Source: an uncultured Caryophanales bacterium (lineage in GTDB: Bacteria; Bacillota_I; Bacilli_A; RF39; UBA660). Taken from it: a DNA stretch of 64,000 bases. Shown piece by piece: positions 32,992 to 42,336 of this stretch. Numbering within the stretch: position 1 is the stretch's first letter; each line of letters starts with the position of its first letter. Position numbers and translations under genes: made by a program. Under the pieces are notes generated by a model, which searched no databases, had not been told where the DNA came from, and saw nothing but the letters and a program-made list of their open reading frames with translations. The DNA lies in NCBI GenBank assembly GCA_946628045.1, contig CAMOVZ010000001.1:119763-183762 (forward strand). The letters are read 5' to 3'.

Positions 32992-35342
32992 AATTCTGCA
33001 TTATGATTTTGTATAACTTTATCAATTATTTTATTAAAATCATTCATTACTTCATCATCAGTTAATGTTCTATCAATTCCATTAAATACTAATTTAAAAG
33101 CTACACTTTTCTTAGTAGAATCAATGTTTTCTCCTTCATATACATCGAATACTTCAATTTCTTGTAGAATCTTACTAGATGCTTTCTTAATAGTCTTAAT
33201 AACTTCATCTACTAATATATTTCTATCTAATACATAAGCCATATCTTTAGAAATACTTGGATATTTAAATGCTTCTTTATATTTTAATTTACTTGTTTTT
33301 CCATAAAGACTATCTAAGTTTAATTCAAATACAAATATATCTTTTTTAGTAATAGATGGATGAACTTTACCTATTATACCTATTACTTTACCATCTAATA
33401 TAACATTTGCTTGTACACCAGGATGAAGATCTTTACATTCACTTCTAACAAATGAATATCTACCATTATAACCCATATATCCTAATAAATCTTCAACAAT
33501 ACCTTTAACTACAAAGAAGTCAATTTTAATATCATCTTTCCAACTACTAGTTAAATAACTACCAGTCATTAATCCTGATACTTTAGTAGTTTCTATATAA
33601 TTAACATCATATGTTTTAGCTATTTCATAAATAGAAATATCTTTTACTCCTCTAGCATTATTATATTCATATACATTCATAAGTGATGGAATTAAAGTAG
33701 TTCTAATTACACTTTTATCAACACTCATTGGATTAGGTAATTGAATTGGCTTTCTATCTTCATAAATAAACTTACTAGCCATTTCTGGATTTACTAAAGT
33801 ATAAGTCTTAACTTCATTTAAACCTAAACTTCTAAGTCTTTTAGATACCATCTTACGATATTTAACATCACCTATATATTCTCCACGTCTAACAGTAACA
33901 CTAGGAAGAGAACTTACTAAATTATTATATCCGAATAATCTACCAATTTCTTCAGCAATATCATTAACATTAGCATCAATATCTAATCTTCTTCTTGGAA
34001 TAGTAACAATAAATTTACCATTCTTTAATTCATATGGGAAATCTAATCTATCTAGTTCATTTTTCATATCATCTTCTGAAATAGTAATACCTAATATTTT
34101 ATCAACATCACTAGGTACAAATTCTAATACTTTTTCAGTATGATCTTCCCTATCTACTAATACAAAACTATCTACTACTTCTGCAGAAGCATATTTTTCA
34201 AGTAAGTGACAAGCACGTCTTGAAGCCATTTCTGTATATTCAAAAGAAAGACCTTTTCCATATCTGATAGAAGCTTCACTAGGAAGTTCTAATTTACGAG
34301 AAGTATATCTAATACTAACAGGATCAAATATAGCAGACTCAATTAAAATATTTTTAGTATTAAGGTCTACTTCAGTATTTTCTCCACCCATAACTCCAGC
34401 GATACATACTGGCTTTTCACCATCAGTAATAACTATATCATTAGAATCTAGTTTTCTAACCTTTCCATCTAGTGTAGTAATTTCTTCACCATCTTTTGCA
34501 TCTCTTACTACTATTTTATTTCCTAATTTATCTTTATCAAAGAAATGTAATGGCTGACCAAACTCTAGCATTACATAATTAGAAATATCTACTACATTAT
34601 TAATTGGTCTCATACCTGCAGAGATTAATCTTTTTTTAATAAACTCAGGTGATTCACCTATTTTTACATTTCTAACTTCACGTGCTACATAATAACTGCA
34701 TTTAGAAGTATCTACTTTTAAATCAAAATTAATTTTATCTTCAATTGGACTATATTCTAAATTAGGAAGAGTTACTTTTCTATTTAAAATACAAGCTATT
34801 TCATAAGCAAATCCAATATGATAGTAACAATCATTATTACGATGCTTATGGATATCTAAATCATATAAAGTATCATCTAGTCCTAAATATTTAATAGGGT
34901 CTTCTCCAATTGGAGCATCACTATTTAACTCTTCAATTCCTTTATTATAGTTTTCTTCTGTTTTTTCTTCTAAACCTAATTCAAATAGTGCACAAATCAT
35001 ACCACATGATTCTACACCACGAATTTTACTTTTCTTTATCTCAAAATCACCTGGTAATATAGCTCCAACTTTAGCTACTATTACTTTGATTCCAACTCGT
35101 ACATTATGAGCTCCACATACTATTTGTAGGACTTCTTCACCAATATTTACTTTACATACATGTAAGTGATCACTATCTGGATGATTATTACATTCTACTA
35201 CTTCACCAATTACTAAATTATTAATTTTTTTAGTATAAACACCTTCAATATTAATACCTGCTTTAGTAATTTTAGTAGCAAGTTCATAAACATCTTGATC
35301 TTCTATATCAATATAATCTTTTACCCAATTTAAACTTATCAT
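32979..35342 (-). CDS. pheT: Phenylalanyl-tRNA synthetase beta subunit
   Basis: 787 residues, normal length. Domains in order: EMAP-type tRNA-binding domain (VIGEVVECNNHPDSDHLHVC), B3/B4 editing domain (RPINNVVDISNYVMLEFGQP), B5 (LGITISEDDMKNELDRLDF), catalytic-like core and FDX-ACB anticodon domain at the C terminus (KYPSISKDMAYVLD). Together with PheS it charges tRNA-Phe as an alpha2beta2 enzyme. Its ATG overlaps the pheS stop by one base. Confidence 0.97.
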   Translation of the reverse strand: MISLNWVKDYIDIEDQDVYELATKITKAGINIEGVYTKKINNLVIGEVVECNNHPDSDHLHVCKVNIGEEVLQIVCGAHNVRVGIKVIVAKVGAILPGDFEIKKSKIRGVESCGMICALFELGLEEKTEENYNKGIEELNSDAPIGEDPIKYLGLDDTLYDLDIHKHRNNDCYYHIGFAYEIACILNRKVTLPNLEYSPIEDKINFDLKVDTSKCSYYVAREVRNVKIGESPEFIKKRLISAGMRPINNVVDISNYVMLEFGQPLHFFDKDKLGNKIVVRDAKDGEEITTLDGKVRKLDSNDIVITDGEKPVCIAGVMGGENTEVDLNTKNILIESAIFDPVSIRYTSRKLELPSEASIRYGKGLSFEYTEMASRRACHLLEKYASAEVVDSFVLVDREDHTEKVLEFVPSDVDKILGITISEDDMKNELDRLDFPYELKNGKFIVTIPRRRLDIDANVNDIAEEIGRLFGYNNLVSSLPSVTVRRGEYIGDVKYRKMVSKRLRSLGLNEVKTYTLVNPEMASKFIYEDRKPIQLPNPMSVDKSVIRTTLIPSLMNVYEYNNARGVKDISIYEIAKTYDVNYIETTKVSGLMTGSYLTSSWKDDIKIDFFVVKGIVEDLLGYMGYNGRYSFVRSECKDLHPGVQANVILDGKVIGIIGKVHPSITKKDIFVFELNLDSLYGKTSKLKYKEAFKYPSISKDMAYVLDRNILVDEVIKTIKKASSKILQEIEVFDVYEGENIDSTKKSVAFKLVFNGIDRTLTDDEVMNDFNKIIDKVIQNHNAELRDK

Positions 35343-36391
35343 TATTCTTCATCCTCCCTATCAAATGTATGTGCTTCTCTTAAATCTGCATTATAGAAAG
35401 TTCTTATATCATTAATATCATATTTCATCATAGCAAGACGTTCAGCTCCAAAACCAAAAGCAAATCCACTCCATACTTCTGGATCATATCCGCTCATTCT
35501 AAGTACATTTGGATGAACTACTCCAGCACCAACTACTGTAACCCAACCAGTATTTTTACATACATTACATCCTTTTCCATGACAATTAACACATGTAATA
35601 TCTACTTCTACAGAAGGTTCAGTAAATTGATAATAACTTGGTCTAAAACGAGTTTCTATATTCTTACCAAATAATCTTTTAAATAAAATATCCATAGTAC
35701 CTTTTAAATCACTTAAACTAATATCTTTATCAACAAGTAATCCTTCAATTTGCATAAATTGATGAGAATGACTTGCATCATCATCATCTCTTCTATAAGT
35801 CTTACCTGGACAAATCATTCTAATTGGAGTTTTCCCTTCACCCTTTAACATAGTTCTAACTTGAACAGGACTTGTTTGACTACGAAGTAATATTTCCTCT
35901 CCTTCAATATAGAAAGTATCTTGTGCATCTCTTGCAGGATGTCCCTTAGGTATATTTAACATTTCAAAGTTGTATTTATCTTCTTCAATTTCAGGACCAT
36001 CTACTACATCATATCCCATAGACATAAATACATCTTCTACTTCCTCAATTACTTTTTCTAATATATGAGGAGCACCTAATTTAACTTTAGTAGAAGGAAG
36101 AGTAATATCTACTGTTTCATTTTCTAATTTTTTATTTAATTCTTCTAAATCTAATTTTTCTTTAGTAGAATCATAATAATTATTAAATTCATTTCTAAGT
36201 TCATTTACCATCATTCCAAAATCTTTTTTTTCTTCATTTGGAATATTTTTAATTTCACTATTAAGAAGAGTAATTAAACCTTTCTTACCTAAATATTTTA
36301 CTTTTAAATCATTTAATGAATTCATATCAATTGAATCAACTAAATCACTTTTCATTAATTCTTTTACTTCTAATACCTTTTTATTTTCCAT
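35342..36391 (-). CDS. pheS: Phenylalanyl-tRNA synthetase alpha subunit
   Basis: 349 residues. The N-terminal coiled coil is followed by the class II catalytic core: KGHPARDAQDTFYI, LLRSQTSPVQVRTM, RMICPGKTYRRD (motif 2), and GFAFGFGAERLAMM-KY (motif 3). A Cys-containing segment (CVNCHGKGCNVC) near residue 270 has four Cys that could bind zinc; many PheS proteins have a shorter GCxxCxxTGW version here. It starts at an ATG behind AGGAGG, downstream of the HAD gene, all under the T-box. Confidence 0.97.
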   Translation of the reverse strand: MENKKVLEVKELMKSDLVDSIDMNSLNDLKVKYLGKKGLITLLNSEIKNIPNEEKKDFGMMVNELRNEFNNYYDSTKEKLDLEELNKKLENETVDITLPSTKVKLGAPHILEKVIEEVEDVFMSMGYDVVDGPEIEEDKYNFEMLNIPKGHPARDAQDTFYIEGEEILLRSQTSPVQVRTMLKGEGKTPIRMICPGKTYRRDDDDASHSHQFMQIEGLLVDKDISLSDLKGTMDILFKRLFGKNIETRFRPSYYQFTEPSVEVDITCVNCHGKGCNVCKNTGWVTVVGAGVVHPNVLRMSGYDPEVWSGFAFGFGAERLAMMKYDINDIRTFYNADLREAHTFDREDEE

Positions 36392-36399
36392 ATATCCTC

Positions 36400-37023
36400 C
36401 TAATATTTTTCTTTTATCTCATTCATTTTTTTTACTTTAGTAACAGTTTTATGTTGTATATCCTTTTTATCATATATTATTGAATGCATACCAACCGATC
36501 TAGGAGCAATATAATCTTTTAATAAATTATCTCCAACCATTACACATTCATCTATATTAAATTGATTCTTTGCACATAAATAAGAACTTTTATGTGGTTT
36601 TAATACCATATCACCTGTATATACATCATCAAAATATTCTAATAATCCAGCTCTTTCTAATCTTTTCTTTTGAGCTACTCCAAACCAATTAGTTAAAACA
36701 GCTAAACTATAATCTTTACTCTTTAAATATTCAAGTATATCTAAAACACCATCTTCAATTACACTAGGAATAAAACCAACTATTTCATTCCAACCATCTA
36801 TAACCTGAGGTGTAACATTAAGCCCACTCACAATAGTCAAATACTTACTTAACTCTTCTCTATCATATTTTTTATTCTTTTTTTCATAACTATCTAAATA
36901 CTTTACTACATTATCACTTAATTTATAACTATCTTTCCCATAAATTGAATGAAAAAAATTATGTTCTTCACTAAAATCTCCAGTTAATAATGTACCATCT
37001 AAATCAAATATAAACCTTTTCAT
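36400..37023 (-). CDS. HAD superfamily hydrolase in the pheST operon
   Basis: 207 residues with HAD motifs I (FDLDGTLLTGD), II (LAVLTNWFG), III (the K of VLKPHK) and IV (CVMVGDNLLKDYIAPR). The helical cap between I and II is of subclass I type (phosphoglycolate phosphatase/YjjG-like). The substrate is not determinable. It is the first gene after the Phe T-box, with a GGGGGA ribosome site, and is followed 8 bp later by pheS. Its expression is therefore tied to tRNA-Phe charging. Confidence 0.85.
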   Translation of the reverse strand: MKRFIFDLDGTLLTGDFSEEHNFFHSIYGKDSYKLSDNVVKYLDSYEKKNKKYDREELSKYLTIVSGLNVTPQVIDGWNEIVGFIPSVIEDGVLDILEYLKSKDYSLAVLTNWFGVAQKKRLERAGLLEYFDDVYTGDMVLKPHKSSYLCAKNQFNIDECVMVGDNLLKDYIAPRSVGMHSIIYDKKDIQHKTVTKVKKMNEIKEKY

Positions 37024-37037
37024 ATTATTCCCCCAAA

Positions 37038-37250
37038 AAAAATAACTATAAACATAAGGACGAAATATCGCGGTACCACCTTATTTTATAGTTATTACTA
37101 TACACTCTAATCTTTTAACGCAAGATATACGCTTACTATTAATAAGAACTCCACAGGCGAATTCATAAACTATACTTAAGTATTTGCACCTACCATACTC
37201 TCTCTAAAAGTAATCATTTACTACTACTCCTATATCTCCATCGATGTATA
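37038..37250 (-). promoter_or_regulatory. T-box leader (tRNA-Phe sensing) of HAD-pheS-pheT
   Basis: The minus strand carries the T-box core AAGGTGGTACCGCG and TTTCGTCCTT. A terminator follows, formed by ATAACTATAAA / TTTATAGTTAT and T8 at 37036-37043. Upstream are the Stem I elements AGAGAG, GGTGCAA and a specifier region GAATTCG, whose TTC fits Phe. Uncharged tRNA-Phe would favour the antiterminator and switch on the operon. Confidence 0.92.
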
Positions 37251-37251
37251 A

Positions 37252-37280
37252 ATTATAACACTTTTAATATTCTTTTACAA
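37252..37280 (-). promoter_or_regulatory. Promoter of the Phe T-box operon
   Basis: TTGTAA (37275-37280), 17-base spacer, TG-T-TATAAT with -10 at 37252-37257. The -35 lies inside the last codons of the upstream gene. Confidence 0.6.
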
Positions 37281-37854
37281 GTTCTTTTAAACGAAAATAT
37301 GCCCTATCCATACAATTTATATTAACTATATCTTGACTAGTCATACTTCCAGTTGTGGATTCTTTATATGAATCAATAAAAGTATCTTGAGTATCTCTAA
37401 ATATAGCAGCTTCTCGATGTTGTTTTAATAAAATAGAAAGTTTATATTCACTTCTAACATCATCTACTATTTCTAATCCATATAATAAATCTTCATTAAT
37501 TTCATCTTCATAATTAATAGAATCAATAAATTTAATCATCTTTGTACATTCATTATGAATCTTACCATCTTTAAACACCTTAAGACATATACGATTAAAA
37601 ATATATTTTATTTTATCAATAAATTTAACAGAATCTTCTTCTAAAATAGCTTTATAAGTAACTAAAAACAATTTATCTATTATATAATTCCAATCATCTT
37701 CACTTAATTTTTCATTCACATTATTCATTTTTTTCATTATCATAATAAACTTCTCTGAATAATATAAGCTTCTAAAATATTCACTAGCTGTATGTTCATT
37801 AAATCTTTTTTTCTCATCATTACTTAAACTATTTATTATTTCATCTATATCCAT
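37264..37854 (-). CDS. Hypothetical helical protein, 196 aa
   Basis: Soluble, almost wholly helical and charged, from the ATG at 37854 behind AGGTGGG; the GTG three codons earlier is part of the ribosome site. Segments such as ASEYFRSLYYSEKFIMIMKK and DVRSEYKLSILLKQHREAAI give no family match that I recognise. The 3' end contains the promoter of the Phe T-box. The gene upstream on the same strand is frr, separated by a terminator. Confidence 0.55.
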   Translation of the reverse strand: MDIDEIINSLSNDEKKRFNEHTASEYFRSLYYSEKFIMIMKKMNNVNEKLSEDDWNYIIDKLFLVTYKAILEEDSVKFIDKIKYIFNRICLKVFKDGKIHNECTKMIKFIDSINYEDEINEDLLYGLEIVDDVRSEYKLSILLKQHREAAIFRDTQDTFIDSYKESTTGSMTSQDIVNINCMDRAYFRLKELVKEY

Positions 37855-37873
37855 AAAACCCACCTGTATTTAA

Positions 37874-37900
37874 AAATTACTCACTATACAGTAAGTAATT
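37874..37900 (-). terminator. Terminator after frr
   Basis: Stem AATTACTTAC / GTGAGTAATT (one G-U pair) with a short T-run on the minus strand. Confidence 0.65.
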
Positions 37901-38432
37901 CTTCTTCTTTTTCTTTTAATAAACTCTCAATTTTCTTATTATAATCATTTACTAAATCTTGAATTTCTTTTTCTACACCTTTTTCTTCATCTTCAGGAAG
38001 TTCTAATTTCTTTAATTCTTCTAAACCATCATGTCTTATATTTCTAACTGATACTTTAGCATCTTCTGAAATAGCTTTTACTTGTTTTGCAAGTTCTCTT
38101 CTTCTCTCTTCAGTAAGTTCAGGAATAACTATTCTAATAGTTTCACCATCATTACCAGGATTATATCCTAAATTAGAAGCTAAAATTGCTTTTTCAATAC
38201 CAGCTAACGCACCTTTATCAAAAGGTTTAATTAATAATTGTCTAGCTTCAGGTACAGAAATAGTAGCTAATTGTTTTAGAGGTGTCATAGACCCATAATA
38301 TTCAACCATAACCCCATCTAAACTAGAAGGATTAGCACGTCCTGCTCTAACAGTAGCAAATCTCTTTCCTAAATTTTCAATTGTTTTGTCCATTTTATCA
38401 GTAACATCTAATATTAATTCATCAGTATCCAT
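37884..38432 (-). CDS. frr: Ribosome recycling factor
   Basis: 182 residues, close to the usual 185, from the ATG at 38432 behind AAGGAGAG. Signatures: RAGRANPSSLDGVMVEYYG, TPLKQLATISVPEARQLLI and IRHDGLEELKK. RRF with EF-G splits post-termination ribosomes. The usual neighbours pyrH and tsf are not adjacent: tsf lies 3 kb upstream on the other side of two membrane-protein genes, and no pyrH is seen. Confidence 0.97.
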   Translation of the reverse strand: MDTDELILDVTDKMDKTIENLGKRFATVRAGRANPSSLDGVMVEYYGSMTPLKQLATISVPEARQLLIKPFDKGALAGIEKAILASNLGYNPGNDGETIRIVIPELTEERRRELAKQVKAISEDAKVSVRNIRHDGLEELKKLELPEDEEKGVEKEIQDLVNDYNKKIESLLKEKEEELLTV

Positions 38433-38485
38433 TTTATCTCTCCTTAAAATAATTATATTATATTTTAAATTTAAAATAAAGAAAA

Positions 38486-38503
38486 ATGTACTAATAAGTA
38501 CAT
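38486..38503 (-). terminator. Rho-independent terminator
   Basis: Stem ATGTACT / AGTACAT with a 4-base loop and T5C on the minus strand. It overlaps the end of the 38491-39102 gene. Confidence 0.65.
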
Positions 38504-39102
38504 ATATAAATAACAAAAGCTATAAATGAAAGTAAAAGAATCATAAATATAATAAATAGTATTATAGTTATTCTATTTAATATAACATAAACCTTATCTA
38601 ATCTTTCATCATCAATTTTCTCTTGAACATATAGATTTTCTATAGAAATAGGCTCTTTAGTCTCTTCTTTTTTTTCATCTACTTTTTCATACAAATCTCT
38701 AATTTGTTCAGATAATTCATTTAACTTTAAAGTAGATTCACCAATAGTTCTTTTTTTATTTAATTTTTTCTTTTCTTCGCTAGTAATAGTAATAGTTTTA
38801 CTCTTTTTTGGAGTAGTTGTCTTCTTAACACTCTCTTTTTTTACTGGAGCTTTCTTTGTAGTAGTCTTTTTAGTAGTAGATTTTTTAGTAGTTGCTTTCT
38901 TAGTAGTAGTCTTCTTAGTTGAAGTAGTTTTCTTTGTAGTAGTAGTTTTTTTAGACGCAGTTTTCTTTGTAGTAGCTGCTTTTTTAGGTTTACTATTACT
39001 TTTAATATCTGTAGTGTTTTCAATTTCTTTTTTATCTTTTAATAACTCTTGAAGCTTCTTATCTACCTTTTTACTAGTAGATTTTTTCTTAGTATTACTC
39101 AT
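38491..39102 (-). CDS. Lys/Thr-repeat protein with a C-terminal membrane anchor
   Basis: 203 residues from the ATG at 39102; the upstream ATG directly abuts the AAGGGG ribosome site. Residues ~40-105 are a low-complexity tract of TTKK/ATKK/STKK units, like histone-H1-type tails. A helical segment (STLKLNELSEQIRDLYEKV) and one C-terminal membrane helix (ILNRITIILFIIFMILLLSF) follow. Orientation would leave the basic tail in the cytoplasm. A nucleic-acid or polyanion tether is a plausible guess, but no family is recognised. Similar Lys/Thr/Ala tails occur on L20 and S2 in this window. Confidence 0.6.
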   Translation of the reverse strand: MSNTKKKSTSKKVDKKLQELLKDKKEIENTTDIKSNSKPKKAATTKKTASKKTTTTKKTTSTKKTTTKKATTKKSTTKKTTTKKAPVKKESVKKTTTPKKSKTITITSEEKKKLNKKRTIGESTLKLNELSEQIRDLYEKVDEKKEETKEPISIENLYVQEKIDDERLDKVYVILNRITIILFIIFMILLLSFIAFVIYICTY

Positions 39103-39153
39103 CGCACTCATCCCCTTGTATGCGACTATATTATATCAAAATATACAAAAAAA

Positions 39154-39176
39154 ACAAGTAGTATTTCACTACTTGT
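39154..39176 (-). terminator. Rho-independent terminator
   Basis: Stem ACAAGTAGT / ACTACTTGT with a 5-base loop and T8 on the minus strand. Confidence 0.9.
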
Positions 39177-39184
39177 TAATTTTT

Positions 39185-41293
39185 TTAATAAGTTGTTCCT
39201 CCCCATTCAACAGCAACAAAACCTTTTCTTTGGAATTTTGTTAAATTTTGTTTAGGAATATCAATCTTTTTATCAACCTTTTTAATATGAATTACTAATC
39301 TTAATAATGAATCTGGTTTAGGATCAATATTTATTTTATTATAACTTTCTCTTTCCTCAGTTAATTCAAAATAAACTAAATTCTTTTCATTCTTTTCTAA
39401 TATTGGTAACCAATACATTATAAATTCATTAGCTTCGCGTCTAGATAAACCAATATATGATAATTTCTTTTCTAAGAAATCAATAGCATTATCTTTATCC
39501 ACATAATAACCAGTAGAGAAATCAACACTATGTACTTGTTTCTCATCCCAATATAATCCATAGTAATAAGCACCATTATTATCATATAAATCACCATTAC
39601 TATGAGCCCTAACTTCCCATTTATCAATGAATTTAGGATAAGTAGTTTCTAAGTATTCAGGATGTTCAAAACTAACTGTTACTTTTGTTGTTTTCTTAGG
39701 ATATAAATAAAGTATTGGTTTAGCAATTCCACCACAAAATGTAGTTTTAACTTCTCCTTTTTTAGTAGAAGAATCATATATTAATTCAATACATCCTGTA
39801 TTATAATCACTCTCATCTTTTTCAGGATTATCAAATTGGAAAAGTGCTCCATCATTATATGATAATCCATAATTAATATTACCTACATTAACTTTACCAT
39901 ATGAATAAATATCTTTTCCTTTAATAGAAACAAGTTTAATTTCATCTTTATAATTTACTAAGATATATTTACCATCTACTATCCAATAAATTCTATCATA
40001 CTTATCATTTAAATATTCATTTCCATTATAATCAAAAATATGTCCATCACCATAATAGTCAACAGCCCATAAATAATTTCCACTCTTTAACATAGATTTA
40101 TATTCTTGTTTTATTAACTCTTTACCACTGTGATAATCAATTACTCCATATGATGCAGTATCATCATAATTAGCTACAGCTATTATTCCATCATCTAAAC
40201 TATTTACTTCCACTGCAGGACCACTTATTCCCATATTAAGTGTTAATGCTACACTATCATATTTATGTGCTACAACTCTTTCATTATTAGTTATATTATA
40301 TATTCCCCACTTATTATTAATTTTAATAGCTACATACTTAGTATCATATAAAGAACCAACTTTAATAGGAAGAACAGATTCATATGTTAAACTATCCATA
40401 ACCTTTTTATTAGTTTTAAAATTAAGCATATGAACATTATAATCAGAATCACTATAAAATATATAATCACTAGCCTCACTTAATAAAGTTAAATCAGAAT
40501 AAGACCCATCTATTTCAAAAGTATATAAATCATAATTATCTTTATCTTTAGGCTCTACCAAAGTAGCTTTATTACTTTTCTTAGACACATATACTTTAAT
40601 AGCATCTTCACTTATTTTAGCTTCTTCTTTTTTTTCTTGTTTCGTACCATAAGAATAAGTCGTTTTCTTGCCATCTATCGTACATTTATCTAAATATACT
40701 AATCCATCTTCATATATTTCATGAGTATCACATACTACTTTATGTTTATAATCAATTAATTTAATTGCATCTTCATATTTTAATAATACATTTTCTTTTT
40801 CAAAGTATACAGCAAGAACGCCTTTTAAAGCATCACCATATCCTTTAATTATTTCTTTTTCTTCATTTTTAGTAAGTGATTTTTCTTTATTACTAGATTT
40901 ATTTTCAGTCTTAGGCTTTAGTAACAACAATAATACAACAATTATAATAATTACTAATACTATTCCTGAAATAATTAATATAGGAATCAATTTACTTTTC
41001 TTTTTAGAATTTACTTTTTCTTCTTGTTTGATTTCTTCATTTATTTCTTCTTTTATTTCCTCTTCTTTTTCTTCTACTACATCAGACATTTTTTCTATTT
41101 CTTTTGTTTTATCTATATCATCTTCTACTTGTATATCTTCAATGTCTTCTATTTTTTTAGTATCTCCATCACCAATATCATCATATTCATATTTTTTATC
41201 TATGATGATTTCAGTTTCTTTTTCTTTTTTCTTAGAAGCATTTTTTAAATTTTCTATTTGCTCATCTATCTTCTTAATATTATCATTTTTCAT
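39185..41293 (-). CDS. Large bitopic membrane protein with WG-repeat-like region and C-terminal YLYP domain
   Basis: 702 residues from an ATG behind GAGGTGAG. A highly acidic/basic cytosolic N-terminal region (~100 residues) precedes one membrane helix (LIPILIISGIVLVIIIIVVL). A middle beta-rich region (~200-530) contains units such as NKWGIYNITNNERVVAHKYD and YGVIDYHSGKELIKQEY, resembling WG/propeller repeats. The C-terminal ~170 residues start KPILYLYPKKTTKVTVSF and include ANEFIMYWLPILEKN, a domain I have seen in other Clostridia/Bacilli surface proteins but cannot name. It is likely extracytoplasmic. Function is unknown. Confidence 0.6.
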   Translation of the reverse strand: MKNDNIKKIDEQIENLKNASKKKEKETEIIIDKKYEYDDIGDGDTKKIEDIEDIQVEDDIDKTKEIEKMSDVVEEKEEEIKEEINEEIKQEEKVNSKKKSKLIPILIISGIVLVIIIIVVLLLLLKPKTENKSSNKEKSLTKNEEKEIIKGYGDALKGVLAVYFEKENVLLKYEDAIKLIDYKHKVVCDTHEIYEDGLVYLDKCTIDGKKTTYSYGTKQEKKEEAKISEDAIKVYVSKKSNKATLVEPKDKDNYDLYTFEIDGSYSDLTLLSEASDYIFYSDSDYNVHMLNFKTNKKVMDSLTYESVLPIKVGSLYDTKYVAIKINNKWGIYNITNNERVVAHKYDSVALTLNMGISGPAVEVNSLDDGIIAVANYDDTASYGVIDYHSGKELIKQEYKSMLKSGNYLWAVDYYGDGHIFDYNGNEYLNDKYDRIYWIVDGKYILVNYKDEIKLVSIKGKDIYSYGKVNVGNINYGLSYNDGALFQFDNPEKDESDYNTGCIELIYDSSTKKGEVKTTFCGGIAKPILYLYPKKTTKVTVSFEHPEYLETTYPKFIDKWEVRAHSNGDLYDNNGAYYYGLYWDEKQVHSVDFSTGYYVDKDNAIDFLEKKLSYIGLSRREANEFIMYWLPILEKNEKNLVYFELTEERESYNKINIDPKPDSLLRLVIHIKKVDKKIDIPKQNLTKFQRKGFVAVEWGGTTY

Positions 41294-41337
41294 ATACTCA
41301 CCTCTATTATATATACAAGTATAGTAGAAAAATAAAA

Positions 41338-41363
41338 AAAAAGAAAGATTTTTCTTTCTTTTT
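41338..41363 (-). terminator. Terminator after tsf
   Basis: AAAGAAAGA / TCTTTCTTT stem with T-run on the minus strand, overlapping the tsf stop region. Confidence 0.7.
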
Positions 41364-42255
41364 AATTTACTGCGTTCATTTGAGCTGCTACTTCTTCAGC
41401 AAAGTTTTCTTGACGTTTTTCAATACCTTCACCAACAGCATATCTTACCATTGATACAACTTCACATCCATTAGCTTCAGCATATTTAGCTACAGTCATA
41501 GATGAATCTTTAATAAAATCTTGTTCTACTAAACAATTTTCTTTAAAGAATTTAGATAATCTACCAGTAGCCATCTTATCTAAGATTTCTTCTGATTTAG
41601 ATTCATTCTTAGGATCATTTTTAATTTCAGCTAAAATCATTTCTTTTTCATGTTCAACCATTTCAGTTGGAACATTATCACGATTTACAGCTACTGGAAT
41701 CATAGCACATGCTTGCATAGCTACATCTCTTGCTACATCAACATTTGATCCTTTTACTACAACTACTACAGTAATTTTTCCACCCATATGTGAATAAATA
41801 CCAAATACTTCATCATCATTTTTAGTTATTCTTTCGAATCTTCTAAATGAAATTTTTTCTCCAATTGTAGCAGTTGCTTCAACTATAGCTTCTTCAACAG
41901 TTTTACCGCTAGAAAGTTTAACTTCTTTTGCTTCTTCTGTTGTTTTAGCATCACTACTCATTAAAGTATCTCTTATCTCATTTACTAAATTAGTAAATTT
42001 TTCATTTTTAGTAACGAAATCTGTTTCACAGTTAACTTCAAGTATAACTGCATCATTTCCATTTTCTGCTACTTCAGTAATTCCTTCAGCAGCAATTCTT
42101 GATTCTTTCTTAGCTGCTTTAGCAATACCCTTTTCTCTAAGCCAATCAATAGCCTTTTCCATATTTCCTTCGCAAGCATCTAATGCCTTTTTACAATCCA
42201 TCATACCTGCGCCAGTTTTTTCTCTTAATTCTTTTACATCACTTGCACTAAACAT
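41362..42255 (-). CDS. tsf: Elongation factor Ts
   Basis: 297 residues, normal length. The UBA-like start reads VKELREKTGAGMMDCKKAL, followed by the EF-Ts signature NCETDFVTKNEKF, and the dimerisation domain follows. It exchanges GDP for GTP on EF-Tu. It starts at an ATG behind GGAGGA. Although next to rpsB, a terminator and a TATAAT -10 element separate them, so tsf has its own transcription start. Confidence 0.97.
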   Translation of the reverse strand: MFSASDVKELREKTGAGMMDCKKALDACEGNMEKAIDWLREKGIAKAAKKESRIAAEGITEVAENGNDAVILEVNCETDFVTKNEKFTNLVNEIRDTLMSSDAKTTEEAKEVKLSSGKTVEEAIVEATATIGEKISFRRFERITKNDDEVFGIYSHMGGKITVVVVVKGSNVDVARDVAMQACAMIPVAVNRDNVPTEMVEHEKEMILAEIKNDPKNESKSEEILDKMATGRLSKFFKENCLVEQDFIKDSSMTVAKYAEANGCEVVSMVRYAVGEGIEKRQENFAEEVAAQMNAVN

Positions 42256-42302
42256 ATTAATCCTCCAATCTTTCCTTATTAATTATACACTATATTTAGA
42301 AA

Positions 42303-42327
42303 AAAGGAGTGATTATTCACTCCTTTA
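42303..42327 (-). terminator. Terminator after rpsB
   Basis: Stem AAGGAGTGA / TCACTCCTT with a 4-base loop and T6 on the minus strand, followed by a TATAAT element for tsf. Confidence 0.85.
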
Positions 42328-42336
42328 TATGTAAAA

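Noticed and set aside
38841..39023. A second minus-strand frame rich in Leu, Arg and Lys inside the 38491-39102 gene
   Set aside because: It is a shadow of the TTKK repeat in another frame with no ribosome site; the repeat structure explains its openness.
41024..41324. Two overlapping plus-strand Phe/Ser/Ile-rich frames
   Set aside because: They are antisense to the Lys/Glu-rich N-terminal part of the 39185-41293 membrane protein, have no ribosome site, and their composition is just the complement of Lys and Glu codons.
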